A stretch of DNA of 64,000 nucleotides. Origin: Yarrowia lipolytica (lineage: Eukaryota > Ascomycota > Dipodascomycetes > Dipodascales). Positions 1 to 9,569 of this stretch are shown piece by piece. The translations under genes were made by a program, and so were the position numbers. Where the stretch lies: positions 2,983,001 to 3,047,000 of the forward strand of contig NC_090775.1 of assembly GCF_001761485.1 (NCBI RefSeq), given 5' to 3'. The notes under the pieces are model-generated. The model did no database searches and was not told where the DNA came from. It saw only the letters and a list, made by a program, of their open reading frames with translations. Position 1 is the first letter of the stretch, and each line of letters begins with the position of its first letter.

Positions 1-1
1 T

Positions 2-79
2 TCAGATCAATCGAACTGGTGGCGAGGTGACGACAACAAAAGATTTGATGTCGATACTACAGCAGCTGGATTGATGTAG
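2..79 (+). other. Possible 3' end of a gene entering from the left edge
   Basis: Two overlapping plus-strand frames are open from the left edge. One ends at TAG (77-79) and the other at TGA (72-74). Either could be the last two dozen codons of a gene that starts outside the window. Neither tail is recognisable, and short open stretches at an edge are common by chance, so this is only a pointer. From about 80 to 721 I see no gene, only AT-rich spacer and the promoter side of the next gene. Confidence 0.25.
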
Positions 80-721
80 AAGAAGTTTTCACTTTTTGTA
101 GGAAGAAATCATAAGATTTAAATGTTTTACACGTGATTGCTCGTATGTTGATCTCTCTTGCTCGCCCAAAGTACGAAATTCTGATGATCACAGTATAGTT
201 AATCATGTAAACAAAACAACATATTAGTTGAAAATTTAGTTACGATATGTATCATCTCGCGTACAGAAGTTACACCACAGCTTGCATTGGCACTGTGAGG
301 GATGAGCGCGAAAAATGCAGAATGAGGTTACTCAACATCGTCGTTTTTCATAAGAGCTGCCCTTATTGGCCTCTATAGCCATGTTTTGATCACACCTCTA
401 CACCCATTTTACACTGGAAACGCGCGCCGTTTTCTCGCAACATCCCTACTCTACATTCGTTATAGCACTGTGAACAAGCCAGCCAGTTGATGAGAATCTA
501 GCTGATAATTGAGACGTAACCGAAACTTGGGTTGGTATATTTTGTATTTTCTATGGTTTCCTAATTCTCCTGATTCTCTTTAGTCTCCTGTAAACCCCCA
601 TACTTCCTATCGGACATCTCCGAACCCTGCTCCTCCGTGCATGAGCGTGCATGAAGATCGTTATCAGCGCCGAACAACCACCACCTCTTACACACACACG
701 CCTACCAATTTATCTCACGCC

Positions 722-1135
722 ATGGAAAGACATCCCATTACCTGCCATATTCTCGACACAACCCGAGGCCGTCCTGCGGAAAACGTGCTGTGCCAGATCT
801 ACCGAATTGGCAACGTGTCTGGAGGACCCCAGCGGGCTACCTCTGAGACTGAGGCTCTGGGCAAGGCTCGAACCAACAAAGACGGGCGAGTGGCTCTGTG
901 GACTCTCGAAAACTCTTTTCCCGAGTTCACCACTGCACCTCTTCCCGGATTGTACAAGATCCGTTTCGAGACTGAACAGTATTTTGTTACTGCTGCCAAC
1001 GGAGATGTTGAGAAGACCAAATCCTTTTTCCCTTTTGTTGATGTGCATTTCACCATCCCCAGTCCCGCTGACGCTCACTACCACATCCCTCTGCTGATTT
1101 CCAACTACTCTTACTCTACTTACCGAGGTAGTTAG
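722..1135 (+). CDS. 5-hydroxyisourate hydrolase (transthyretin-like protein)
   Basis: This enzyme hydrolyses 5-hydroxyisourate, the product of urate oxidase, on the way to allantoin. The 137-residue product has the usual family length. It opens with ITCHILDTTRGRPAENV, matching the N-terminal family motif with its active-site histidine (residue 9), and it ends in YRGS, the C-terminal tetrapeptide that distinguishes these hydrolases from true transthyretins. An in-frame ATG at 641 would add 27 low-complexity residues. I prefer 722 because homology begins immediately after it. No peroxisomal PTS1 is present at the C-terminus and I see no clear PTS2. The gene converges on the DUF92 gene with about 150 bases between stops. 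Allantoinase, a later step of the same pathway, lies at the far right edge, so the two are not clustered. Confidence 0.92.
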   Translation: MERHPITCHILDTTRGRPAENVLCQIYRIGNVSGGPQRATSETEALGKARTNKDGRVALWTLENSFPEFTTAPLPGLYKIRFETEQYFVTAANGDVEKTKSFFPFVDVHFTIPSPADAHYHIPLLISNYSYSTYRGS

Positions 1136-1283
1136 ACATCAGAACCACGCACTGTTAAATTGCGGACAGAGCATACAGCCTGATGCGCCAATCAACCGGT
1201 TGAAACACTAGGCAAACAACAAAACATCTCATACGGAAAGAAATCTTTTTTACATCTATAAATTATTATTACGTACGCATTCT

Positions 1284-2261
1284 TCAGGGGAATTTCATCT
1301 TCCACAGAGCCATTGTCACACAACTAGCTGTGATGGCCATGGTAAGATTGACGCCATTGTTGCTGAGGATATCAGCTCCTGCAACAGACTTTAGATCAGC
1401 TGCCTGCTCCACTTTTCGTCCTCCGCTCATCTCCACAATCTTTCCTCCCTCGTTGACTACTGACTTCTGGAAGAGAGCTCCTAGCAAGGAGTCCAGCAGT
1501 GATCCGCAGAGGCCTACAGAGCCCATGAACAAGATGAACAACAGGGCGTCGGCGATCTTCCACGACTTTCCTAGGGGAACCACCAACACGGTCACAATGC
1601 CAATGTAGAGACCGCCAGCAAGAGCCACCATGCATCCCAGGGGGGAGATACCTCCATTGGTGCCCTTGGGACACGGTTGGAAGGTGGTAATAAGAATGGG
1701 AGGGTACTTGGAGAGAATTCCAAGCTCTGACGAAAAGGTGTCTGCAGTAACCACGGCGTAATGAGCAATGAATCCGACCATGAGCCAGTCCGATTTGTCC
1801 CACTTGGACTGTCTGCCGTCTGGGGACTTGTAAATTTTGAAGTAGTAGTGCAGAATGAGTAGAATGGAGGCGAACACAGAGTTGCATAGTACCTGGGCGA
1901 CGGTTCGGGTCTCGTGGACCTTCTCCTTAGCGTTGGTCACCTTTCGCTTGGTCTTGATTCGTGATCTGGGGTCTGACTTTTCGAACCGCTCATCCTTGGC
2001 GGCCTGGATCTCAGTGACAATGTGGTCGCCACGGGTCTCCGTGAGCGTGCTCTTGAAGTCGGCCTTCATCTTGGTGAACTTGGACGAGGGCAGGTAGAAA
2101 GCAAACAAGAGCACCATGCACACGGACCAGGGGTGGACCGCGTGGATGATTCCGGTGACAACCGCGGCCACAATTGCAGCCGGCGTCAGCGACTTGTTCT
2201 TGTGGGCTCTCCGGGCAATTTCTACCAGCGCAGCTGCTCTCAGCAGTTTTCCAGTGTGCAT
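1284..2261 (-). CDS. TMEM19/DUF92 family integral membrane protein
   Basis: The product is a 325-residue multi-pass membrane protein. Features seen are hydrophobic spans near residues 25-60, 135-155 and across the C-terminal half, and the family-type segment PCPKGTNGGISPLGCMVALAGG, which resembles the conserved glycine-rich motif of DUF92. This family includes human TMEM19 and, more distantly, plant and bacterial phytyl-phosphate kinase-like (VTE6) proteins; the substrate in yeasts is unknown to me. The start is placed at the first ATG (2261); the frame stays open a little upstream but only with non-ATG codons. A charged, Lys/Arg-rich loop around residues 60-115 is probably cytosolic. The 430-base spacer to the next gene (2262-2692) holds nothing else recognisable. 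Confidence 0.82.
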   Translation of the reverse strand: MHTGKLLRAAALVEIARRAHKNKSLTPAAIVAAVVTGIIHAVHPWSVCMVLLFAFYLPSSKFTKMKADFKSTLTETRGDHIVTEIQAAKDERFEKSDPRSRIKTKRKVTNAKEKVHETRTVAQVLCNSVFASILLILHYYFKIYKSPDGRQSKWDKSDWLMVGFIAHYAVVTADTFSSELGILSKYPPILITTFQPCPKGTNGGISPLGCMVALAGGLYIGIVTVLVVPLGKSWKIADALLFILFMGSVGLCGSLLDSLLGALFQKSVVNEGGKIVEMSGGRKVEQAADLKSVAGADILSNNGVNLTMAITASCVTMALWKMKFP

Positions 2262-2692
2262 TGTTGTATGATGGAAAGGTACGCACGGAGGCGGGATAAG
2301 GTTGGATGTGAATATCACACTCACAAAATGTAGCTTTATGCGATGTTTCGAATATGTAGCTTATACGGAGAGATCAAAGTCGGGAGTACTGGTACAGTAG
2401 TTAGCAGCTGTAGTCGTGGATAAGAGCAATATGGAACAGCAAGTTTGCTGCGAGAGATGATATTATGAGTGTGTCTTTCACACCTTAGTCCTATTGTCTG
2501 TGCTACATCGTATAGCTATCATAACACTCCATATACAACTCTACATTAATATGTGACGAAGGTTACTGTAGGCTAACTCGATACGAGTGCGAAACAGCAA
2601 GATATTGTACGACATACAATAGGTAGGTGAAAAAATACATTGTTATAAATAGTGAAGGCATGAAATGAGTTCCTTCAGAAGGAGAAAAAGGA

Positions 2693-3706
2693 CTAACTCT
2701 GAGCTGGATCAGCAGCTTCAGTTTTGGTGGTTTCTCCAGAAACGCCGTTTCCATTGACATGGCTCTGGGAAGAAGAGTAGTTGGGCTCAAGCACAGGCAC
2801 CGGTGCTGGCGGATCCTTGTTTTCTTTCGATGAGCTTAGCTCAAGTGATGCTTCTAGAGGTTCGTTCTTCACCGAGGAAGAAATCATCGCCTCTCGCACG
2901 GCTCCTTCGGGTGCAAAGTTCATGATTTTGTCCAGCAAGCCCTCCTTTTCCAGCCACAGTCGCCGTCTCTTTCTATTTCCGATCTTGAGCTCCTTCTGCA
3001 GGTCATTTTGCAGCTGCAGCGCCCACGCCTCCTTGCGTTTGAGGTCCTGGTACAGTGTTTTCAGGGTCTCTGAGGGCATCGTCTGTAAGTCCCCATCTTC
3101 CGGGTACTCCATGATTCTGAGCACTGGTATGGTGTCCTTGACGATGTCCGTGATCTTCTGCACCTCGTTGGTTCGTCCCATGGTCCGGGTTTCATTCTCC
3201 AGAGTCGTGGCAAGAGTGTGCAGACTTCTAGGCTCCAAATGCTCCACCACCGCATCCACATTGCCAATTACTCCACTGTGATGGGTCTTGAATTGCGGGT
3301 CGCTTGGTCGCAATTGCTCGGTTTCGTGCACGGTTCGCATGTGTTTGGCCAGAGCGTCACTTCGGGTGAAATTTCTGTCGCATTCGGGAACAGAGCAGTA
3401 GAAGGGCTTCTCTCCAGTGTGACTTCGCATGTGTGATACCAGCGCGAATCGCGACGGCTGGACCATACCCTGTCGCGAGCAGCCAGCCCAATCACATTGG
3501 TACTTGCTCTTGCGGGCTCCAAAATGCACCTCGTTTAGATGATCGACCAGAGCGTCCAGATTGGCTACCTGGGTCTCACAGCCCACCCAGTGACAAATCT
3601 GGGGCTTGGGGTTGTATACGTCGTCGTCCGAGTCCATGTGGTGGGCTATGGACGGCACGGACGAGTATCCGTCCGAAGACAGTTCGGAGCTTGACATCTC
3701 AGACAT
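2693..3706 (-). CDS. C2H2 zinc-finger protein, possibly an Ino80-complex Iec1-like subunit
   Basis: This 337-residue nuclear-type protein has three C2H2 fingers: C38/C43-H56/H61, C71/C76-H92/H96 and C104/C109-H122/H127, the last two joined by a TGEKPF linker. The GLI/YY1-like spacing and the sequence SDALAKHMRTVHETEQLRPSDP recall fungal Iec1, a subunit of the Ino80 chromatin-remodelling complex. That link is from memory and is an inference. The region after the fingers is charged, with a basic patch KRRRLWLEKEGLLDK near residue 250, and the C-terminus is Ser/Glu-rich and probably disordered. A sequence-specific transcription factor is the main alternative. The ATG at 3706 is the first in frame. 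Confidence 0.8.
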   Translation of the reverse strand: MSEMSSSELSSDGYSSVPSIAHHMDSDDDVYNPKPQICHWVGCETQVANLDALVDHLNEVHFGARKSKYQCDWAGCSRQGMVQPSRFALVSHMRSHTGEKPFYCSVPECDRNFTRSDALAKHMRTVHETEQLRPSDPQFKTHHSGVIGNVDAVVEHLEPRSLHTLATTLENETRTMGRTNEVQKITDIVKDTIPVLRIMEYPEDGDLQTMPSETLKTLYQDLKRKEAWALQLQNDLQKELKIGNRKRRRLWLEKEGLLDKIMNFAPEGAVREAMISSSVKNEPLEASLELSSSKENKDPPAPVPVLEPNYSSSQSHVNGNGVSGETTKTEAADPAQS

Positions 3707-4617
3707 GATTCGATGGCGATGTGACTTGGTGATGTTGTAGAGCTGGGTTCGAGTAGGTTATGCATGAACCTAATTGGAAGTTGTGGGAGGGTGTGGGAAG
3801 TTGGAGAAGGGTGTTGTTTTGTATCAAGCTAAGACTCGGAGATATGAGTCAATAAGAGCACTCTTTAAGGCCTTCTATGAATTATTGTGTGAACTCTACC
3901 CTCCATTTTCCTAAGCAAACAAGCACTGTAAGGGGGCTTCATTTTCTCATGCTATGCTGGGCCAACAGTCCATTGAAGGTGGAACTGGTTGATGCCTTAT
4001 TCCAACAACAAATAGACATGTCTGTGATGCCAAAATGAAGAGGGGCAATCAGCATTGTGTTCAAACTCGTTTAAGTCACCCTTTGAATAAGTCCATTTCC
4101 GCTTCAAAAGACTCACTTGTTACTGTATATTGCTACACTAATCCCACTCGCTCCCGAAGCGAATCGCGTTGAGACAGGGTCAGCTTCTGTAGGTCTCGAC
4201 AAGATCCGTGCAAAGACAGTAGCCACAGAAAATGGTCACATATGGATGTATGAAAGTGGCGCGCTATGCTATTTCAATGACCAAAATGTCATACAGCCCA
4301 CCATCACCACCACCAAGATGACTAAGCTATGCTGCGTACATTTGAGCATGACTCAATTTTTCCAATATATCCCCTAGAGAGAGGGAAAAAACAAGAAATT
4401 ACCGCCGTTCAATTTCAATGACTAAGTTGTATAAACAAACAATCTCCAGGTATTTATAGCTACAAGTACCTAAAACCGCAGCTCTTGTCCCATCTTCATC
4501 TCTCACCCTCACGACTTTCTTCTCTCCTACAGAACCTTGTGTGCTGAAATTTACCCTCCTCGCCAGACAGTGAAAATATTCAAACTTTACTTTGAACACC
4601 ACCGCACAACCACAATC
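3707..4617. other. Spacer between divergent genes, no gene seen
   Basis: About 900 bases between the zinc-finger gene (minus) and eIF3e (plus) serve as the shared upstream region. I found no coding frame with family resemblance, no RNA gene and no convincing splice pair. A TACAAGTAC word at 4461-4469 is one of many such palindromic spacer words in this window. Confidence 0.5.
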
Positions 4618-5883
4618 ATGGAGTACGATCTGACACAGAAGACGCTGCCCTTTTTGGACCGACATCTCATCTACCCTCTGCTCCAGTTCCTCAAGGGCCG
4701 AGGTGTTTACAACGACACAGAGCTGCTCCAACTCGAGTATGACCTGCTCAAGGACACCAACATGACCGACTATCTGGTGGAGCTGAGCAAGGAGCTTGGC
4801 CAGAACGATGCCGATCTGCAGGCAAAGAAGGAGAACGTTGTCAAGACCCTGGCCGAGCTGGAGGAGGCCACCAAGCCCGTGTTTGAGGTGCTTGAGAACC
4901 CCGAGGTGGTTTCCGAGCTCAAGGAGAACAAGACCCAGAACCAGGCTCTGCTGACCTCAAAGTACGGTCTTTCTGTCGAGCAGATCAATCTGCTCTACAA
5001 GTTTGGACAGTTCCAGTACAACGCCGGCCGATACCAGGCTGCCTCCGACATTCTGTACCATTTCCGAGCTCTGTCCACCGACCCCGAGCTGGTTGCATCT
5101 GCCACTTGGGGCCGTTTCGCCTGCGAGATCCTCACCTCTCAATGGGACAGCGTTCTTGAGGAGCTTGGAAAGCTGCGAGACTCCGTTGACTCGCGATCTC
5201 TGGACCCCCAGCAGCAGCTGCACCAGCGAATGTGGGTCATCCACTGGTCTCTTTTCCCCTTCTTCCAGAACGACACCAAGGGTAAGGATGCTCTGTGCGA
5301 CCTCTTCTTCTCCTCTTCCTACATCTCCACTATTCAGGCCGCTTGTCCTTGGATTCTGCGGTACCTGGTGGTTGCTGTGATTGCCGGCGGCCATCCTCAC
5401 ACTGCTTCTGTCTTCCAGAAGCGACTCAAGGACCTCGTCCGAGTCGTTGGACAGGAGGAGTACGAGTACCAGGACCCCCTTACCCGATTCGTCAAGTCTC
5501 TGTACATTGACTACTCCTTTGAGGATGCCCAGAACCAGCTTGCTGACTGTGAGAAGGTGCTGAAGCAGGACTTCTTCCTCGCTGACTCCGCTGACGCCTT
5601 CCTCGAGTCTGCCCGAAAACTTATGTCCCAGGTCTACTGCCGAGTTCACCAGCGAGTTGACATTGCTCAGCTGTCTCAGACCCTCAACCTGTCCCAGGAG
5701 CAGGGCGAGAAGTGGATTGCCAACCTCATCAAGGACTCTCGAATGGACGCCAAGATTGACGAGAGCGACTCCACCGTCATCCTCAACCACCCTTCGGTGT
5801 CGGTCTACCAACAGGTCATCGAGAAGACTAAGGGGCTGACCTTCCGGTCTTCCCAGGTTCTCAACCAGGGAGTTACCATCTAG
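4618..5883 (+). CDS. Eukaryotic translation initiation factor 3 subunit e (eIF3e/INT6)
   Basis: The 421-residue product is a core subunit of eIF3, which organises the 43S pre-initiation complex on the 40S ribosome. The N-terminus MEYDLTQKTLPFLDRHLIYPLLQFL is the hallmark eIF3e opening (it carries a nuclear-export-like stretch in animals). The rest is helical, with a PCI/winged-helix region in roughly the last 180 residues, including LSQTLNLSQEQGEKWIANLIKDSRMDAKID. The start at 4618 has a favourable CACAATC context and begins exactly at the family start; upstream in-frame codons lack ATG. Presence of eIF3e separates this yeast from Saccharomyces cerevisiae, which has lost it. Arginine is almost always CGA, typical of highly expressed Yarrowia genes. 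Confidence 0.95.
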   Translation: MEYDLTQKTLPFLDRHLIYPLLQFLKGRGVYNDTELLQLEYDLLKDTNMTDYLVELSKELGQNDADLQAKKENVVKTLAELEEATKPVFEVLENPEVVSELKENKTQNQALLTSKYGLSVEQINLLYKFGQFQYNAGRYQAASDILYHFRALSTDPELVASATWGRFACEILTSQWDSVLEELGKLRDSVDSRSLDPQQQLHQRMWVIHWSLFPFFQNDTKGKDALCDLFFSSSYISTIQAACPWILRYLVVAVIAGGHPHTASVFQKRLKDLVRVVGQEEYEYQDPLTRFVKSLYIDYSFEDAQNQLADCEKVLKQDFFLADSADAFLESARKLMSQVYCRVHQRVDIAQLSQTLNLSQEQGEKWIANLIKDSRMDAKIDESDSTVILNHPSVSVYQQVIEKTKGLTFRSSQVLNQGVTI

Positions 5884-6471
5884 ACAGCCCCGGGGCTGTT
5901 TTTGTTTAAGGTGTTGCGGTCGGCTTAGACTGCAGTGGGATAGCATTAGAAGGAAAATGTATGAAATAGAATGAGTGTATTGGCTTACTATGAGTAAAAG
6001 CAGAGTTTAGCTGGGATTTTTCCGCAGATTATATAACTACTGTATGTACTGTATGTAAGTACTGTCCTTGTATTGTGTTCAACCATGCATTAACACGTTC
6101 CATGCCGACAACGTGGATGTCTGACAGATCTCTCAATGGGCTGTCTGAATGAACTGGAAATAGGGACTCGATACTGAGCAAGTGAAACCTCAGTTTGGCG
6201 TCCCAACGACCCCAACAAATTCCGTGGCTGCTGGGGGCCGTATTTAGTTTGCCATGGTATGATATTCAAAGACAAGAACGCGTGCTTCAAAACCACAGGG
6301 TACAAGTACATGAACTTGTAGCTACACTCTTACTATGAGAACTCTCGTTCTTCAAGTTCCGTAGATTTGTTCTAGAAATCAATATTGTATAAAGTCAGAA
6401 TAATATGTTTATATGTGACTGCAAGGCAAATGCAGCGTCTAGTCAATAGATATGGAGCGCCAATGGCTAGT
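5884..6471. other. Spacer between convergent genes
   Basis: Roughly 590 bases between the stops of eIF3e and the mitochondrial membrane-protein gene. It contains short repeats of TGTATGTACTG type near 6040-6060 and TACAAGTAC/ACTTGTA words at 6301-6320. No gene, RNA or splice signal is evident. Confidence 0.5.
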
Positions 6472-7554
6472 TTAGGCCTTCTTTGCCTTCTTGTCGTCGT
6501 CGCCGAAGTGTTCCTTGCTGACGGGATCAACGTCGATGATGTGGTCAGTGACGTCCTCCATCTCCGTGTTCTTGGGGGCAGGGGCGCTTAGAATAACAAC
6601 GTCACTGGACTCGGGGAAGAGAGTCTTAGCGGGTCGAACCTCGAGTCGGTAGTGGAACTCGTTGTCAGCTTCAGTGTAGTGGGAGGCAAAGGGATCGAAG
6701 GATGCATCGTGGGTCAGAACAACATCAACAACACCAATAACCTGCTGCTTGGGCTTGCCCTCAATGGACTTATCGAGCAGCAGCTCCTCGAAGGCAATCA
6801 TCTCCTCTCGGCCGGGCAGGTTGTCAAAGGGGTTCTCAGTATCAATCTTAGTCTGTCGGGGATAGAGCATGGAAGACTGGGAGATTCGTCCAGTAGGATC
6901 AAGGGTCAGAGACTGGCCGTTTCGAGACATGGCAAAGGGGTCTACCTTAAGGATAGAATTGATATCTCGCTCATCATCGTTGATAGCCTGGTGAATTCGG
7001 TTCACGCACACTCGGTTGAGTTTCTGCAGATCAAGGGGACCCTTGGTCTTGTAGACGAGAGACTGCTGGGCCATGCCGACCCATCGCTGGTTCATGACAC
7101 CAATCTGAGAAGATGCGATTCGAGAACGGAACCACAGCATGAGCAGAAGGAAGGGAGGTACAATGATGAACAGAATGGGCATGGTAATGAACAGGGCACA
7201 GTTGAAGAAGAAGAGAGCGAGGCCGAAGAACTTGATCCAGGGAGGAGTCACGTTCCAGGCAATGGAGAAGGGTCCATGCTGAGAGTACTTCTGTTTCAGG
7301 TTGGGGTTTTCCTTGTTGTTCATCTTCACCTGTCTGGCGGTTCGTCCGGACGAGAACTGTCGGGAGAACTTGTTGAGCTGGGCCATGACATTGACCTTCT
7401 TGTTGGCGACACGGGAGGTGGTCTGTCGAGAGAAAGCTCGGGCAGTCTGAGAGACGGTGCTAGGAGCAGCAGTCTGGAACGAGGAGAATGCAGCAATTGA
7501 GCGGGGCTTAGCGACGCCCAATGGGGTCACTCGCAGTGAACGGAGCAGAAGCAT
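6472..7554 (-). CDS. Unidentified mitochondrial membrane protein
   Basis: I do not recognise this 360-residue protein. The first ~70 residues are rich in Arg, Ser, Ala and Thr and almost free of acids, the usual look of a mitochondrial targeting sequence (RSLRVTPLGVAKPRSIAAFSSF, later SRQFSSGRTARQVK). A double hydrophobic segment lies near residues 108-145 (FFGLALFFFNCALFITMPILFIIVPPFLLLMLWF), probably a membrane hairpin. The rest is soluble, with a C-terminal Asp/Lys-rich tail ending DDDKKAKKA. A reasonable guess is an inner-membrane protein with the soluble domain in matrix or intermembrane space. No enzyme motif was found. The start ATG at 7554 is the only one that keeps the presequence. 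Gene-free bases 7555-8198 form the divergent promoter with the DUF2461 gene. Confidence 0.72.
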   Translation of the reverse strand: MLLLRSLRVTPLGVAKPRSIAAFSSFQTAAPSTVSQTARAFSRQTTSRVANKKVNVMAQLNKFSRQFSSGRTARQVKMNNKENPNLKQKYSQHGPFSIAWNVTPPWIKFFGLALFFFNCALFITMPILFIIVPPFLLLMLWFRSRIASSQIGVMNQRWVGMAQQSLVYKTKGPLDLQKLNRVCVNRIHQAINDDERDINSILKVDPFAMSRNGQSLTLDPTGRISQSSMLYPRQTKIDTENPFDNLPGREEMIAFEELLLDKSIEGKPKQQVIGVVDVVLTHDASFDPFASHYTEADNEFHYRLEVRPAKTLFPESSDVVILSAPAPKNTEMEDVTDHIIDVDPVSKEHFGDDDKKAKKA

Positions 7555-8198
7555 TGTGTTGTGTGAGGGGTGGTTAATGTCTCGTTTCTGGGAGGTGGAT
7601 CAAAGCTTTAAATATAAGAGCCGAGAGAGCAGATTGCTAAGGCGTGGGGAGAGAATTAGAATTTTGGGTTCGGATTTGGGCGGTTTCTAAAGAGGCTAGT
7701 TAATGCATTTTGTAGGTATCCTAATGAGACACAGAAAAGTCTCACCTTCATTGCTAGTCAGTGGGGAACCGCACGTTGGTTTTTTTTCTCTCTTGCTCCT
7801 ACATTGCGTGCAGTAGAAGAGGTCTCGTTTACAACCGCCTCGCCTTAAAAGTGTTCATAAACTCCCAAGACGAGAAACTTCCAACTGTGCAGCTATCATG
7901 TTTGGCAAGCGATGAGCGAGAGGAAGGATTGAGACCCTGTGTGGCGTTTGTGGCGGTGTAGTTATTGGGGGGATATAAGTGAGTTGCAGTGAGCAGTTTG
8001 TGGCAAAGAGTGATTTTGCGAGAATCGTTCCAGAAGAAACAACATAACACACGATTTAGATTTTGATTTTTCCTGCTTGTTGCAATGTTTTCTCTCCACC
8101 CTCTTAGTGCTGCCTTTAGTTAACCTCGTCTGCAGCCCTTAGCCGGATCAAATTTAGATCGTCTCTTCACACACCTCCTCCTACGTGTATCACACATT

Positions 8199-9380
8199 AT
8201 GGCGCCGCAAGGACGGAAGGGACAGGCTTCCGGGCAGAAGTCAGATGGTGCGAAAAGAACTCGAGCCACTAGAAGGAGTGTGGATCGAAATAATCACGTC
8301 GATCTGAAGAATGGTCAGATTACACCCAAGATCGAGGATGAGGTCGACAAGGGTGAAAAATCCGAAGAACAGTCACAAGACGAGAACGGCAACGAACCTG
8401 CCACCAATGAAAGTATCCCAGAGGATGATTCGGAACCTGACTCCGAGGAAATCCCTTCTGGTGAGTCATCTCCAGATAATAGTGCTGACGAGTACATGGA
8501 GGATAGTGAACCAGAGAAGAGTAACGAGGATATTTCTGAGCCAGCAACTAAGAAAAGCAAGTACTTTGCCGATTCTGATGATGAAGAAGAGACTGATATA
8601 CCCACTTCCCATATACCTTACTCCAACATGGCTCTACACCCTAACTCGCTGTCCTTCATTCAAGTCCTAGAAAAGAACAATAATCGAGAGTGGTTCAAAT
8701 CACATGATGCCGAGTTCAAAAAGGCCAAACAAAACTGGGACACTTTTATCCTTTCCTTGGCAGCTTTGTGCCACAAGAACCACCCCGAACATGTGCCTGC
8801 TGAGATTCCTCTCATCAAGCTGCAGTTTCGAATCCATAGAGACATGCGATTCTCAAACGGACTGCCCTACAAGCCTCGTTGGATGGGTGGATTCAGTCCT
8901 ACCGGATGCAAAGGTATATTCCCAAAATACTTCCTTGTCGTCTGGCCCTCTCATGTGGTCGTGGGGGCTGGATACAGCGCCATGGGAGATGCTGATGTCG
9001 GTCCTAAGACGTTGAAAGGACTCAAGGATGAAATTCAGGAAACTGAGGGCGAATGTATTGCTAAGATCCTTCGAAAGGTGCAAAAGAAGTCTGCTGGTCT
9101 GGTATTCAAAAGCAGATTCGATGATGCAGAAGGTCTCATGAAGGAGTTTCTGGAAATGAATGTGACTGAGAACATGTACAAATACGTTCCCAAGGGCTAT
9201 GACGCTGAGTCTCCCGCTGCTGGATTACTTAAGTTGAGATCTTTCGTGATTAAAATCCAGCTGGAGACTACAGTGGTGATGGAAAAAGACGGCGCCCAGA
9301 TCATGGCCAGCTACTTCAAGTTCCTGATCCCGTGGGTCAAATTTCTTAGCAAGTACTTTCCTCCAGGCCGGGGTGGCTAA
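8199..9380 (+). CDS. DUF2461 (TIGR02453) family protein with acidic N-terminal extension
   Basis: The product is 393 residues. Residues ~1-145 are low-complexity and acidic with basic patches (Glu/Asp/Ser-rich, ending SDDEEETD) and look disordered and possibly nuclear. Residues ~148-385 match DUF2461: NSLSFIQVLEKNNNREWFKSH at the start, then RIHRDMRFSNGLPYKPRWMGGFSP in the middle, the most conserved block of the family. The biochemical role of DUF2461 is unknown to me. Bacterial members are compact, so the acidic front is a fungal addition. The gene converges on TRM61 with 189 bases between stops. The ATG at 8199 sits in a good CACACATT context. Confidence 0.85.
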   Translation: MAPQGRKGQASGQKSDGAKRTRATRRSVDRNNHVDLKNGQITPKIEDEVDKGEKSEEQSQDENGNEPATNESIPEDDSEPDSEEIPSGESSPDNSADEYMEDSEPEKSNEDISEPATKKSKYFADSDDEEETDIPTSHIPYSNMALHPNSLSFIQVLEKNNNREWFKSHDAEFKKAKQNWDTFILSLAALCHKNHPEHVPAEIPLIKLQFRIHRDMRFSNGLPYKPRWMGGFSPTGCKGIFPKYFLVVWPSHVVVGAGYSAMGDADVGPKTLKGLKDEIQETEGECIAKILRKVQKKSAGLVFKSRFDDAEGLMKEFLEMNVTENMYKYVPKGYDAESPAAGLLKLRSFVIKIQLETTVVMEKDGAQIMASYFKFLIPWVKFLSKYFPPGRGG

Positions 9381-9569
9381 CTGTATATATGTGATGGAAT
9401 AGATTTCGTTTTGAATGATTCTACATGTGCGATAGCACAGGTTTGTCTTTCAAATTGTGACTTCCTGACAGGACCAGATGCATTTTGGCTACAATGTGAA
9501 CATGTATGTACTTATTCTAATAATATTAACCGTCCTATGTATCCTAACTATCCTCATTCGCCCGATCTC

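Noticed and set aside
641-721. Upstream ATG extending hydroxyisourate hydrolase by 27 residues
   Set aside because: The added residues are low-complexity Thr/His-rich, have no targeting motif I recognise, and family homology begins at the ATG at 722. Kept only as an alternative start.
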